DNA from: Geodermatophilus africanus
Lineage (GTDB): Bacteria; Actinomycetota; Actinomycetes; Mycobacteriales; Geodermatophilaceae
Reading direction: 5' to 3'
DNA: 64,000 nucleotides
Assembly: GCF_900107105.1 (NCBI RefSeq)
Contig: NZ_FNOT01000002.1
Location: 1-64,000 of the forward strand
This document shows, in pieces, positions 54,936-63,437 of this stretch. Made by a program: the position numbers and the translations under genes. The notes under the pieces are model-generated. The model saw nothing but the letters and a program-made list of their open reading frames with translations, had not been told where the DNA came from and made no database searches. Position 1 is the first letter of the stretch; each line of letters opens with the position of its first letter.

Positions 54936-57824
54936 GTGACCGAGACCGAGGATCGCTTGTCGGGCCGCACGCGTCGCGCCGCCAAGGCGCCGACCAGGGG
55001 GAAGGGCCTGAAGGTCAAGCGAGTCTTCACCACCGCCGGGGTGCACCCGTACGACGAGGTGACCTGGGAGCGTCGTGACGTCGTCATGACCAACTGGCGG
55101 GACGGGTCGATCAACTTCGAGCAGCGCGGCGTGGAGTTCCCCGCCGAGTGGAGCATCAACGCCACGAACATCGTCACCACGAAGTACTTCCGCGGCGCCG
55201 TCGGCACCCCGCAGCGCGAGACCAGCCTGCGCCAGCTCATCGACCGGGTGGTGTTGACCTACGGCCAGGCCGGCCGCGAGCACGGCTACTTCGCCAGCGA
55301 GGGCGACGCGGAGGTCTTCGAGCACGAGCTGACCTGGATGCTGCTGCACCAGTACTTCAGCTTCAACAGCCCCGTGTGGTTCAACGTCGGCACGAGCGCC
55401 CCGCAGCAGGTCAGCGCCTGCTTCATCCTCGCCGTCGACGACACGATGGACTCGATCCTCAACTGGTACCGGGAGGAGGGGCTGATCTTCAAGGGCGGCT
55501 CCGGCGCCGGCCTGAACCTCTCCCGCATCCGCTCCTCCAAGGAGCTGCTCTCCTCCGGTGGCACCGCCTCAGGCCCGGTCAGCTTCATGCGCGGCGCCGA
55601 CGCCTCGGCCGGCACCATCAAGTCCGGTGGCGCCACCCGCCGTGCCGCCAAGATGGTCGTCCTCGACATCGACCACCCCGACATCGAGGAGTTCATCGAG
55701 ACCAAGGCGCGCGAGGAGGACAAGATCCGCGCGCTGCGCGACGCCGGGTACGACATGGACCTCGGCGGCAGGGACATCACCAGCGTCCAGTACCAGAACG
55801 CCAACAACTCCGTCCGCGTCTCCGACGAGTTCATGCGCGCGGTGGAGGACGGCACGGAGTTCGGCCTGCGCGCCCGCATGGACGGCTCGGTGATCGAGAC
55901 CGTCGACGCCAAGGACCTGTTCCGCAAGGTGACCCAGGCCGCCTGGGAGTGCGCCGACCCGGGCGTCCAGTACGACGACACGATCAACGACTGGCACACC
56001 AACCCCGAGACCGGGCGGATCAACGCGTCCAACCCCTGCTCGGAGTACATGAGCCTCGACAACAGCTCGTGCAACCTGGCGTCGCTGAACCTCATGAGGT
56101 TCCTGAAGGACGACGGCACGTTCGACACCCGGGACTTCGTGAAGGCCGTCGAGCTGGTCATCACCGCGATGGACATCTCGATCTGCTTCGCCGACTTCCC
56201 GACCGACCCGATCGGCGACACCACCCGCGCCTACCGGCAGCTGGGCATCGGCTACGCCAACCTCGGCGCGCTGCTCATGGCCACCGGCCACGCGTACGAC
56301 TCGCGCGGGGGTCAGACCCTCGCCGCGTCGATCACCTCGCTGATGACCGGCACCGCCTACCGCCGCTCGGCGGAGCTGGCCGGCATCGTCGGCGCGTACG
56401 AGGGCTACGCCCGCAACGCCGACGCCCACGCCCGGGTCATGCGCAAGCACGCGGCGGCCAACGACGCCATCCGCCCGATGGGTGCCGACGACGCCGACGT
56501 GCTCAAGGCCGCCACCGCGCAGTGGCAGGAGTGCCTCGAGCTCGGCGCCGACTTCGGCTGGCGCAACGCGCAGGCCTCGGTGCTGGCCCCCACCGGCACG
56601 ATCGGCTTCATGATGGACTGCGACACGACCGGCATCGAGCCGGACTTCTCGCTGGTGAAGTACAAGAAGCTGGTCGGCGGCGGCTCCATGCAGATCGTCA
56701 ACCAGACGGTCCCGCGGGCGCTGCGCAGCCTGGGCTACCAGGACGAGCAGATCGAGGCGATCGTCGAGTTCATCGCCGAGCACGGCCACGTCGTCGACGC
56801 CCCGAGCCTGCGCCCGGAGCACTACGAGGTCTTCGACTGCGCGATGGGCGAGCGGGCCATCTCCCCGATGGGCCACGTCCGCATGATGGCCGCGGTGCAG
56901 CCCTTCATCTCCGGCGCCATCAGCAAGACGGTCAACATGCCGGAGACGGCGACCGTCGAGGACGTCGAGAACATCTACTTCCAGGGCTGGAAGCTCGGCC
57001 TCAAGGCGCTGGCGATCTACCGCGACAACTGCAAGGTCGGCCAGCCGCTGTCCGACGCCATGTCTGCGAAGAACGGGGCTAAAAAGGCCGAGACCAAGGT
57101 CGAGGCCGCCGCCCCGGCGACGGCGCTCTCGCACCCGGTGCGCAAGCGGCTGCCGAAGAAGCGGACCAGCGTCACCACGTCCTTCAGCGTCGCCGGCGCC
57201 GAGGGCTACATGACCGCCGGCATGTACGAGGACGGCAGCCTCGGCGAGGTCTTCCTCAAGCTGGGCAAGCAGGGCTCGACCCTGGCCGGCGTGATGGACG
57301 CCTTCTCCATCGCGCTGTCGATCGCGCTGCAGCACGGTGTGCCGCTGGAGACCTACATCCAGAAGTTCACCAACATGCGGTTCGAGCCGGCCGGCATGAC
57401 CGACGACCCGGACATCCGGATCGCCCAGTCGGTGATGGACTACATCTTCCGCCGCCTGGCGCTGGACCACCTGCCGGTGGAGCAGCGGGCGACCCTCGGC
57501 ATCTTCAGCGCCGAGGAGCGGGCCGCCCAGGTGTCGGGCTACGGCACCTCCGCGTCGGCCGGCACGGTCGTCGAGGAGGAGGAGGTCGACCTCGAGGCGC
57601 TGCGCAGCTCGGCGCCGACCGAGGCACCTGCCAAGCCGGAGGCCAAGGCCGGCGCGGTGGCCGACAAGCCGGCCAAGGAGGCCCACTCCTCGGCGGAGCT
57701 GCTCGAGCTGGTCACCGGCACCGCCACCGACGCGCCGCTGTGCATGACCTGCGGCACGAAGATGCGCCCGGCCGGCAGCTGCTACGTCTGCGAGGGCTGC
57801 GGCTCCACCAGCGGCTGCAGCTGA
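54936..57824 (+). CDS. nrdJ: vitamin B12-dependent (class II) ribonucleotide reductase
   Basis: Reduces ribonucleotides to deoxyribonucleotides using adenosylcobalamin. The 962-residue protein has an N-terminal active-site Cys in Val-Ser-Ala-Cys-Phe-Ile-Leu (about 164-170) and the Asn-Pro-Cys-Ser-Glu-Tyr radical site (about 366-371), followed by Ser-Cys-Asn-Leu-Ala-Ser-Leu-Asn. A Lys/Ala linker leads to a C-terminal domain. The tail is Cys-rich (Cys-Met-Thr-Cys-Gly ... Cys-Tyr-Val-Cys-Glu-Gly-Cys), suited to disulfide relay or zinc binding. GTG 54936 has AGGGAGAG upstream. No cobalamin riboswitch fits into the 111-base gap before it. Confidence 0.96.
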   Translation: MTETEDRLSGRTRRAAKAPTRGKGLKVKRVFTTAGVHPYDEVTWERRDVVMTNWRDGSINFEQRGVEFPAEWSINATNIVTTKYFRGAVGTPQRETSLRQLIDRVVLTYGQAGREHGYFASEGDAEVFEHELTWMLLHQYFSFNSPVWFNVGTSAPQQVSACFILAVDDTMDSILNWYREEGLIFKGGSGAGLNLSRIRSSKELLSSGGTASGPVSFMRGADASAGTIKSGGATRRAAKMVVLDIDHPDIEEFIETKAREEDKIRALRDAGYDMDLGGRDITSVQYQNANNSVRVSDEFMRAVEDGTEFGLRARMDGSVIETVDAKDLFRKVTQAAWECADPGVQYDDTINDWHTNPETGRINASNPCSEYMSLDNSSCNLASLNLMRFLKDDGTFDTRDFVKAVELVITAMDISICFADFPTDPIGDTTRAYRQLGIGYANLGALLMATGHAYDSRGGQTLAASITSLMTGTAYRRSAELAGIVGAYEGYARNADAHARVMRKHAAANDAIRPMGADDADVLKAATAQWQECLELGADFGWRNAQASVLAPTGTIGFMMDCDTTGIEPDFSLVKYKKLVGGGSMQIVNQTVPRALRSLGYQDEQIEAIVEFIAEHGHVVDAPSLRPEHYEVFDCAMGERAISPMGHVRMMAAVQPFISGAISKTVNMPETATVEDVENIYFQGWKLGLKALAIYRDNCKVGQPLSDAMSAKNGAKKAETKVEAAAPATALSHPVRKRLPKKRTSVTTSFSVAGAEGYMTAGMYEDGSLGEVFLKLGKQGSTLAGVMDAFSIALSIALQHGVPLETYIQKFTNMRFEPAGMTDDPDIRIAQSVMDYIFRRLALDHLPVEQRATLGIFSAEERAAQVSGYGTSASAGTVVEEEEVDLEALRSSAPTEAPAKPEAKAGAVADKPAKEAHSSAELLELVTGTATDAPLCMTCGTKMRPAGSCYVCEGCGSTSGCS

Positions 57825-57863
57825 TGTAGTCGGTCAGGGAAGTCACTGATGGCGCGGGCAGCA

Positions 57864-57898
57864 GTGTCCGGAAACGTCGGACACAATGTCCCGGACAT
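57864..57898. promoter_or_regulatory. two adjacent operator-like palindromes
   Basis: GTGTCCG (57864-57870) with CGGACAC (57878-57884) around seven bases, and directly next ATGTCC-C-GGACAT (57886-57898). Both use TGTCC/GGACA half-sites. They lie between nrdJ and the nitroreductase remnant; no regulator gene is close. Confidence 0.5.
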
Positions 57899-57933
57899 GG
57901 CCACCGGGACATCCCCTGACCTGATCGCCCCGC

Positions 57934-57970
57934 CCACCGGCCCGGTCCCCGCATGGGGCCGGGCCGGTGG
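57934..57970 (+). terminator. hairpin terminator after nrdJ
   Basis: CCACCGGCCCGG-T-CCCC (57934-57950) pairs with GGGGCCGGGCCGGTGG (57955-57970), loop GCAT, one bulged T. About 110 bases after the nrdJ stop. Confidence 0.8.
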
Positions 57971-58009
57971 CATGGAACCCCGGGGAGGAGGCGTGCCGCT
58001 GACCTCCAG

Positions 58010-58440
58010 ATGAAGGAGGCGGCAGCCCGACCGGCCCGAGTGCCGCCGTCGTGGGTCATGCACACGGCCTGGCGCGTCCACCGCGCGCTCCACCGTCCCA
58101 GCCGGGGCGCTTCCTGTGGACATGTCGAACAGGCGCGGCCGGGGTGCGCTACACCTCACGACCGTCGGGCGGTGGTCCTGCCAGGAGAGCAGCGTGATCA
58201 TCGGCCATCTCGAGGACGGCGCCGACCTCGTCGCGCTCGCGATGAACGGCTGGGACGAGAGGCAGCCTGCCTGGTGGCTCAACCTGCAGGCGCACCCGGA
58301 CGCCGTCGTCCGGCTGGTCGGCCAGGGCCGTCGCCCGGGGCGCGCCCGCGCTGCCACGGGTGACGAGCGGAACCGCCTGTGGCACCGCTGGCCCGCGGTG
58401 GAACCGCAGCTCGACGCAGGAGTGCCGTGGTCGCGGTCCG
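58010..58440 (+). pseudogene. decayed DDN-family (F420-dependent) nitroreductase
   Basis: The remnant begins at ATG 58010 after a GACCTCCAG leader. It reads Pro-Pro-Ser-Trp-Val-Met-His-Thr-Ala-Trp-Arg-Val-His-Arg-Ala-Leu, the N terminus of the deazaflavin-dependent nitroreductase family. Near 58100-58120 the frame shifts and the family core continues as Ser-Asn-Arg-Arg-Gly-Arg-Gly-Ala-Leu-His-Leu-Thr-Thr-Val-Gly-Arg. Leu-Val-Ala-Leu-Ala-Met-Asn-Gly-Trp-Asp and Pro-Ala-Trp-Trp-Leu-Asn-Leu-Gln-Ala-His-Pro-Asp follow. Around 58410-58440 the frame breaks again and the C terminus is lost. It is clearly not a working gene. Confidence 0.75.
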
Positions 58441-58712
58441 GGCGAAGAACAGGACGAACCGGATCACGGCCCACGCCCGGTCGACGAGGCTCGCCTCCCC
58501 GGTCGGGCGGAGGGAACCCACGAGCTGGGCGACCCGCCAGGGCGAGAGCCGGAGCCGCCCGGGGCGATCGGCGGCGGCGTGGCGTGCGTCGCCCGGCGCC
58601 AGGCGCGCGGTCATGCGGGTGACTGCCCGCCAGGGGCTACGGCCGCGCTGCAGCCAGACTTCCTTCGTTCCCGTGAGGAGCCACTCCCGGCCGTCCGGAT
58701 CGCGGAAGGGGA
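58435..58712 (-). pseudogene. inserted minus-strand gene fragment, family uncertain
   Basis: Between two plus-strand remnants the minus strand reads like real protein, e.g. Phe-Arg-Asp-Pro-Asp-Gly-Arg-Glu-Trp-Leu-Leu-Thr-Gly-Thr-Lys and Val-Arg-type hydrophobic Ala-Val-Ile-Arg-Phe-Val-Leu-Phe-Phe-Ala-Arg near its other end. It has no start of its own and no fitting ends, so it is probably an internal piece of a larger gene. I could not place the family with confidence. Confidence 0.4.
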
Positions 58713-59388
58713 TTCGACCGGCAGATCTGCGCCCTGCAGGACCGAGGCTTCCGCGCCATCGGGTTCGGCAATCCGCTGCGCGGACCACCGGGCGACGCGA
58801 CTGACCTCGCGGACTTCCTGCAGACCCTGACCGGGCCCATCGCACTGGTCGGGCACTCGTACGGCGGCATCGTCATCTCGGCCGCCGCGACCGGCAACGA
58901 CCAGGTCACGGCGCTCGTCTACTTCAACGGCTGGATGCCCGACGAGGGCGAGAGCCAGCAGCAGCTCTTCGAGAGGTTCGAAGGCAGCCTCGTGCGGCCG
59001 GCCATCCGGCCCGTGCCGTTCACCGGTCCGACGGGAATCCGGGCGTCGACCTCTACCTCGACCCTGCGGCGTTGCACGAAGCCTTCGCCGCCGACGTGGA
59101 CCCGGCCACGGCCACCGTCATGGCCGCGGCGCAGCGGCCGTTCGCCGAGGCCGCCTTCACCGGGCCGTCGAGCCCGCCGGCCTGGAAGGACGGGTCCCCT
59201 GCTGGTACCTGCTCGGCACCGAGGACAACGCGATCCCACCGGCGCTGCAGCGGTTCACGGCCGAGCGCGCGAACGCCACCATCGTGGAGGTGCCGGCCTC
59301 GCACGTCTCGTTCGTGTCGCAGCCCGAGGCCGCGACCCAGCTCATCCTCCGGGCTGAGGCCACGGCGCCGATCACCCGTGGCACCTGA
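58713..59388 (+). pseudogene. decayed alpha/beta hydrolase (EstC-like)
   Basis: The N-terminal 30 or so residues are missing. From about 58713 the frame reads Leu-Gln-Asp-Arg-Gly-Phe-Arg-Ala-Ile-Gly, then the nucleophile elbow Val-Gly-His-Ser-Tyr-Gly-Gly (near 58848-58868) and Tyr-Phe-Asn-Gly-Trp-Met-Pro. Near 59033 the frame shifts to Asp-Leu-Tyr-Leu-Asp-Pro-Ala-Ala-Leu-His-Glu-Ala-Phe. Near 59195 it shifts again to Trp-Tyr-Leu-Leu-Gly-Thr-Glu-Asp-Asn, ending after the catalytic His region Ala-Ser-His-Val-Ser-Phe at TGA 59386-59388. Two frameshifts and a lost start make it inactive. Confidence 0.8.
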
Positions 59389-59436
59389 GTCCCGCTCCGC
59401 CGTCTCCTCCTCGGCGATGCGGCACAGGCGGCTCGG

Positions 59437-61497
59437 TCACCGCGCGCCGGCGACCTCGGGGCGCGTGCGCCGCGCGTGGGCGACCGCCCAGTCGAGCACG
59501 TGGTCGGCGATCGCCTCCCAGCCGTCCTGGGCCGGCAGCAGGTGCGCGAACCCGGGGTACTCCTCGTGCTCGGTGAGCGTGTGCGGCGAGCGGTAGTGCT
59601 CGACGTTCGACCGCTGCACGCTCGGCGGCATGAGGTGGTCCTCGCCGCCGGAGACGAACAGCAGCGGAGCCCGGTCGTCGTTGGCGTAGTCGACCGCCGC
59701 GTCCTGGGGGCCCGGCATGAAGTTGGCCAGCACCGAGCTCCACAGGATTCGGCCGGACGCGGGGATCGCGTAGCGCTCGTAGAGCCGCCGCGAATCCTCC
59801 TCGGGGAACGTGTTGGTGAAGGCGTAGCGCCACTGCTCGTAGGTGAGCCCGACGGCGCGGTGCCGGTTGGCCGGGTTCTTGAACGCGACGAAGGTCGAGC
59901 GCAGCTGGGACAGCGGCAGCACCCGGACGCCCTCGGTGGGTGCGGAGTTGAGGACGACGCCGACCGCGCCGTGGCCGCGGTCGAGCAGCAGTTGCACGAG
60001 CGTGCCGCCGGCCGAGTGGCCCATCAGGATCGGCGGGCGGTCCAGGGTGCGCAGCAACTCCTCCAGGGACGCGATCACCTGCGGCAGGGTCAGCTCGGCG
60101 ATCGGCGTCGGGTCGGCGTTGAGCGCCTCCACCTCCACCTCGAATCCGGGGTAGGCCGGGGTGAGCACCTGGTAGCCGCGCTGCTCGTACCGGGCCTTCC
60201 AGCCCTCCCAGCTGCGCGGGGTCACCCAGAACCCGTGCACCAGGACGATCGTGTCGGGCTCCCCCGAGGCGGACGGTGCGGTGCGTGGCGTGGGGATCTG
60301 TGGTCGGCGCAGAGAGCGGAACGCCGCCCGAAGCTCGGTGGCGAACAGCTCCGGCTCCTCCCAGGCGGCGAAGTGCCCGCCCCGCTCGGCCTCGTTGAAG
60401 TAGCTGAGGGTGGGATAGCTCGCCGCGACCCAGCTGCGCGGGGCCCGGAAGATCTCGCCGGGGAACGTGGTGTAACCGACCGGGATCCGGACCGGCGGAG
60501 GAGCCTGGCCGGCCGCCATCGCCTGCGCCCGTCCATCCTCCCAGTAGGACCGGGCCGCGGTGGCGCCCGTGGCGCCCAGCCAGTACGTGGTGAGGTTGTC
60601 CAGGATGTGGTCGCGGGTGAGGTTGCCGGCGGGCTGCCCGTCGACGAAGGCGCGGGTGATCTTGTAATAGCTGTCGGTGTCGTGGTCGAGCAGCCAGGCG
60701 GCCAGCGCGACGGGCGAGTCCAGCAGGGCGTAGCCGATCGTCTGCGGCCGGGTGGCCATCTCCAGGAAATAGCCGAACCCGGTGGCTCGGAACGTGGCGA
60801 GCGCCTCGAGGGCGGCGCGTTCCTCTTCGGTGTTCCCGGTCTGCGGCGCGCCCAGCACCGTCACGAGCAGGTTGGTGTGAATGCCCACGAGCCCCGCGGC
60901 TGCCTGGCGCGCCATCGCGTCGGTGACCGCGGCGCCGACGTCGCCGCCCTGTGCGACGTAGCGGGTGTAGCCGAGGCGGTTCATCAGCTCCGCCCAGGCC
61001 CGCGCCGTGCGGCCGGCGTTCCAGCCGAGCTCGGCCGGCTCGCCGGAGAAGCCGTAGCCGGGGATGGAGGGGAGGACGAGGTCGAAGGCGTCCTCGGCGG
61101 TACCGCCGTACGCGGTCGGGTCGGTGAGCGGGCCGACCGTCTCCAGCAGCTCGACGACCGAGCCGGGCCAGCCGTGCGTCATGATCAGCGGCAGCGCGTC
61201 CTCGTGCGGTGAGCGCACGTGGATGAAGTGGACGTCCACCCCGTCGATCTCGGTGGTGAACTGCGGCAGCGCGTTCAGCCTCGCCTCGACCCGGCGGCCC
61301 TCGTACTCGCTGGCCCAGTAGCGGGCCAGCGCCTGCATCGTCGCCAGCTGCACTCCCTGCGAGCGGTCGTGCACCAGCTCTCTGCTCGGCCAGCGGGTCG
61401 CCGCGAGGCGGCGCCGCAGGTCGTCCAGCGCCTCCTCGGGACACTCCACGCGGAACGGGCGGATGGCACTGCCGGTCTGATCTTCGACGGTCGTCAT
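59437..61497 (-). CDS. two-domain alpha/beta hydrolase: epoxide hydrolase fused to a second hydrolase
   Basis: A 686-residue protein made of two complete alpha/beta hydrolases. Residues 1-398 are an epoxide hydrolase with the EHN lid region (13-115), the oxyanion motif His-Gly-Trp-Pro-Gly-Ser (108-113), nucleophile Asp186 in Gly-Gly-Asp-Val-Gly, and the catalytic His375 in Arg-Gly-Gly-His-Phe-Ala. A Pro/Thr/Ser linker (about 399-415) leads to a second hydrolase with His-Gly-Phe-Trp (421-424), Ser495 in Gly-His-Ser-Ala-Gly-Gly, Gly-Gly-Glu-Asp-His, and a C-terminal Gly-Phe-Ala-His. Both triads look intact. The ATG at 61497 has GAGGGGCGGAG upstream. Epoxide hydrolases are normally about 390 residues, so the fusion is unusual. 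Confidence 0.88.
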   Translation of the reverse strand: MTTVEDQTGSAIRPFRVECPEEALDDLRRRLAATRWPSRELVHDRSQGVQLATMQALARYWASEYEGRRVEARLNALPQFTTEIDGVDVHFIHVRSPHEDALPLIMTHGWPGSVVELLETVGPLTDPTAYGGTAEDAFDLVLPSIPGYGFSGEPAELGWNAGRTARAWAELMNRLGYTRYVAQGGDVGAAVTDAMARQAAAGLVGIHTNLLVTVLGAPQTGNTEEERAALEALATFRATGFGYFLEMATRPQTIGYALLDSPVALAAWLLDHDTDSYYKITRAFVDGQPAGNLTRDHILDNLTTYWLGATGATAARSYWEDGRAQAMAAGQAPPPVRIPVGYTTFPGEIFRAPRSWVAASYPTLSYFNEAERGGHFAAWEEPELFATELRAAFRSLRRPQIPTPRTAPSASGEPDTIVLVHGFWVTPRSWEGWKARYEQRGYQVLTPAYPGFEVEVEALNADPTPIAELTLPQVIASLEELLRTLDRPPILMGHSAGGTLVQLLLDRGHGAVGVVLNSAPTEGVRVLPLSQLRSTFVAFKNPANRHRAVGLTYEQWRYAFTNTFPEEDSRRLYERYAIPASGRILWSSVLANFMPGPQDAAVDYANDDRAPLLFVSGGEDHLMPPSVQRSNVEHYRSPHTLTEHEEYPGFAHLLPAQDGWEAIADHVLDWAVAHARRTRPEVAGAR

Positions 61498-61870
61498 GGT
61501 CGGCTCCGCCCCTCGGCTGGAACTCGGCGCGGGGAAGTCGCAGACCGGGGGCGGGGCAGGTGAGCGCCTCACGAGCGGCCCGGGCGCGGTCACGGCTTCC
61601 GGGACGGTCGCTACCGTGACTCCGGTCACGGGGACGGGGCAGAGGCGAAAGCCTCCGCGCGGCATGTCGGGACGGCGGGTGACCACGCGTGCCTGCGGGG
61701 GGCGGTGGTGGACCGACGCCGAGCACGCACGGGTTGCGGGCCGTCTGCCACGAAACGAGATGAGTCGAATCCGACGGCACGTGGATCAGCTCACGTGCCG
61801 GCCCTGACCCAGGTGAACGGTGGCCGGGCCCCCGACGTGCCCCGGCCGGCGCCGTGCGAGCATCCGGGGC
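61498..61870. other. divergent control region between the hydrolase fusion and the MFS gene
   Basis: No gene seen. It holds two inverted repeats: CCGTGAC-TCCG-GTCACGG (61614-61631) and CGGCACGTG (61775-61783) with CACGTGCCG (61792-61800). Either could be a repressor site. GAGCAT at 61858-61863 is a possible -10 seven bases before GTG 61871. Confidence 0.55.
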
Positions 61871-63073
61871 GTGCTGTGGCGGGGGCGGACGGAGTTGCCC
61901 CGTGAGGTCGGCATCCTCGCCGTCGTCGCCTTCGTCGTCGCCCTCGGCTTCGGCATCGTGGCACCGGCGATCCCGCTGTACGCCCGGTCCTTCGGGGTCG
62001 GGACGACGGCCGTCGGGCTGGCCGTCAGCGCCTTCGCGTTCTTCCGCTTCGTCTCGGCCTTCGGCGGCGGCTCGCTGGTCGAGCGATTCGGCGAGCGGAC
62101 GGTGTTGTCCGCCGGCCTCGCCATCGTCGCGGTCACCACCGGCCTGGCGGGTCTGGCGGGGTCCTTCCCGCTCTTCCTCGCCCTGCGCGCGGCCGGCGGC
62201 GTGGGCAGCGCGATGTTCACCGTGGCCGCGCTGTCGCTGCTGCTGCGGGTCGCCCCGCCCTCGCACCGCGGTCGCGCCGCGGCGACGTGGCAGGGCGGGT
62301 TCATCCTCGGCGGGATCGCCGGCCCGGCGGCCGGCGGGCTGCTCGCCGAGCTCTCGCCGCGGCTGCCCTTCCTGCTCTACGCCGGCTTCCTGCTGCTGGC
62401 CGGCTCGGTCGCCATGGTCCTGCTGCGCCCGTCCGCCGTGACCCAGCGCTCCGCGGCGCCGGCGGCGACCGGCCCGGCCGCCACCACCGACCCCGTGGAC
62501 CTGCGGACGGCCCTGCGCTCGCGGGTGTACCTGGCCGCGCTGGTGGCCAACCTGGGCGTGGGCTGGGTGCTGTTCGGTGTCCGCAACTCGCTGGTGCCCC
62601 TGTACGTCACCGAGGAGCTGGGCCGCACCGTGGCCTGGGCCGGCGCCGGGCTGCTCGCCGGTTCGGTGGCGCAGGCCCTGGGACTGCTGCGGTCGGGACG
62701 CCTGGCCGACACGTGGGGACGGCGCCCGGCGCTGGTCCTCGGCGCCTCCCTGGCCACGGCCTCGACCGCGGCACTCGTGCTGCCTCCGGTGCTCTGGGTC
62801 TTCCTGCTGTCGATGGCGCTGTTCGGGCTGGCCGCCTCCTTCCTCGCCAGCGTGCCGGCCGCGCTGGTCGCCGACGTCAGCCCGGCCCGCGGCGGCCGGG
62901 TGGTGGCGGTGTTCCAGATGTCGGCCGACCTCGGCGCCATCGTCGGGCCGCTCGCGGCCGGCTGGCTGACCGACGCCGTCTCCTACCAGGCCGCCTTCGC
63001 CGTCACGACGGCCGTGCTGGCCGCCGGGCTCGCTGCCGCCCTCGCCCTGCCGCGCACCGGGCGTCGCGGCTAG
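61871..63073 (+). CDS. MFS transporter
   Basis: A 400-residue major facilitator with about 12 membrane segments. The first segment (about 12-32) is followed by Gly-Val-Gly-Thr-Thr-Ala-Val-Gly-Leu. The conserved loop reads Gly-Gly-Ser-Leu-Val-Glu-Arg-Phe-Gly-Glu-Arg (about 65-75) and its counterpart Gly-Arg-Leu-Ala-Asp-Thr-Trp-Gly-Arg-Arg (about 276-285). Similar proteins export drugs or sugars; the substrate is unknown. GTG 61871 is favoured because the membrane domain starts right after it and a -10-like GAGCAT lies seven bases upstream. GTG 61820 would add 17 residues. The frame continues coding-like past the TAG stop. Confidence 0.82.
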   Translation: MLWRGRTELPREVGILAVVAFVVALGFGIVAPAIPLYARSFGVGTTAVGLAVSAFAFFRFVSAFGGGSLVERFGERTVLSAGLAIVAVTTGLAGLAGSFPLFLALRAAGGVGSAMFTVAALSLLLRVAPPSHRGRAAATWQGGFILGGIAGPAAGGLLAELSPRLPFLLYAGFLLLAGSVAMVLLRPSAVTQRSAAPAATGPAATTDPVDLRTALRSRVYLAALVANLGVGWVLFGVRNSLVPLYVTEELGRTVAWAGAGLLAGSVAQALGLLRSGRLADTWGRRPALVLGASLATASTAALVLPPVLWVFLLSMALFGLAASFLASVPAALVADVSPARGGRVVAVFQMSADLGAIVGPLAAGWLTDAVSYQAAFAVTTAVLAAGLAAALALPRTGRRG

Positions 63074-63154
63074 CTGAGCGAGGACGCCTCCACCTCCCGC
63101 GTCACCTGGGACGGCGAGGAGGCGACCCCCGCCTTTCCGGGGCTCGACGCCTGA
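63074..63154 (+). other. coding-like in-frame extension behind the MFS stop
   Basis: From the base after TAG 63071-63073 the same frame stays open for 26 codons, nearly all ending in C or G, until TGA 63152-63154. The 26 residues read like a normal C terminus (Val-Thr-Trp-Asp-Gly-Glu-Glu). It may be a remnant of another gene or of an ancestral longer tail. Confidence 0.4.
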
Positions 63155-63176
63155 CGCCGCGCCGAGAGCTCGCCGA

Positions 63177-63217
63177 CCGGTGCCCCGGTCCCCGCACCCG
63201 CGGGACCGGGGCACCGG
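63177..63217 (+). terminator. hairpin terminator after the MFS gene
   Basis: CCGGTGCCCCGGTCCC (63177-63192) pairs perfectly with GGGACCGGGGCACCGG (63202-63217), 16 bp with a nine-base loop. Confidence 0.8.
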
Positions 63218-63437
63218 CGTCCGCGGGACCGCCGAGGGCGGGGAGCGAGCGAGGTCACAGGGCGATCACGCCGGATCGCCTCCCGTCACGGGTGCCGAGT
63301 GCCGATGACCCCTCCGGTCATCCCTGCAGCCGTCGCGCTGCCGCCCACCGACGAGCGCCCGGAGCCGGCGTCGAGCCGCCCCAGCCCGCCGGTGGCCGCG
63401 CCCCGCGCAGTCCACCCGAACGGAACCCCGCTCCACC
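63218..63437. other. gap before the PQ-loop gene with a small inverted repeat
   Basis: No gene seen. GGCGATC (63261-63267) and GATCGCC (63274-63280) form a 7-bp inverted repeat that could be an operator; GATGACC/GGTCATC around 63304-63322 is another small hairpin. Confidence 0.4.

Noticed and set aside
57864..57898. Palindromes considered as extra LexA boxes.
   Set aside because: They lack CGAAC/GTTCG half-sites.
58435..58712. The minus-strand piece called as a GMC oxidoreductase or cholesterol-oxidase fragment.
   Set aside because: The resemblance is only an impression from a few residues; no FAD motif is present in the piece.
59372..63214. Open minus-strand frame of about 1,280 codons across the hydrolase fusion and MFS gene.
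   Set aside because: It is out of frame with the hydrolase gene, Arg/Gly/Ala-rich, and has no domain pattern.
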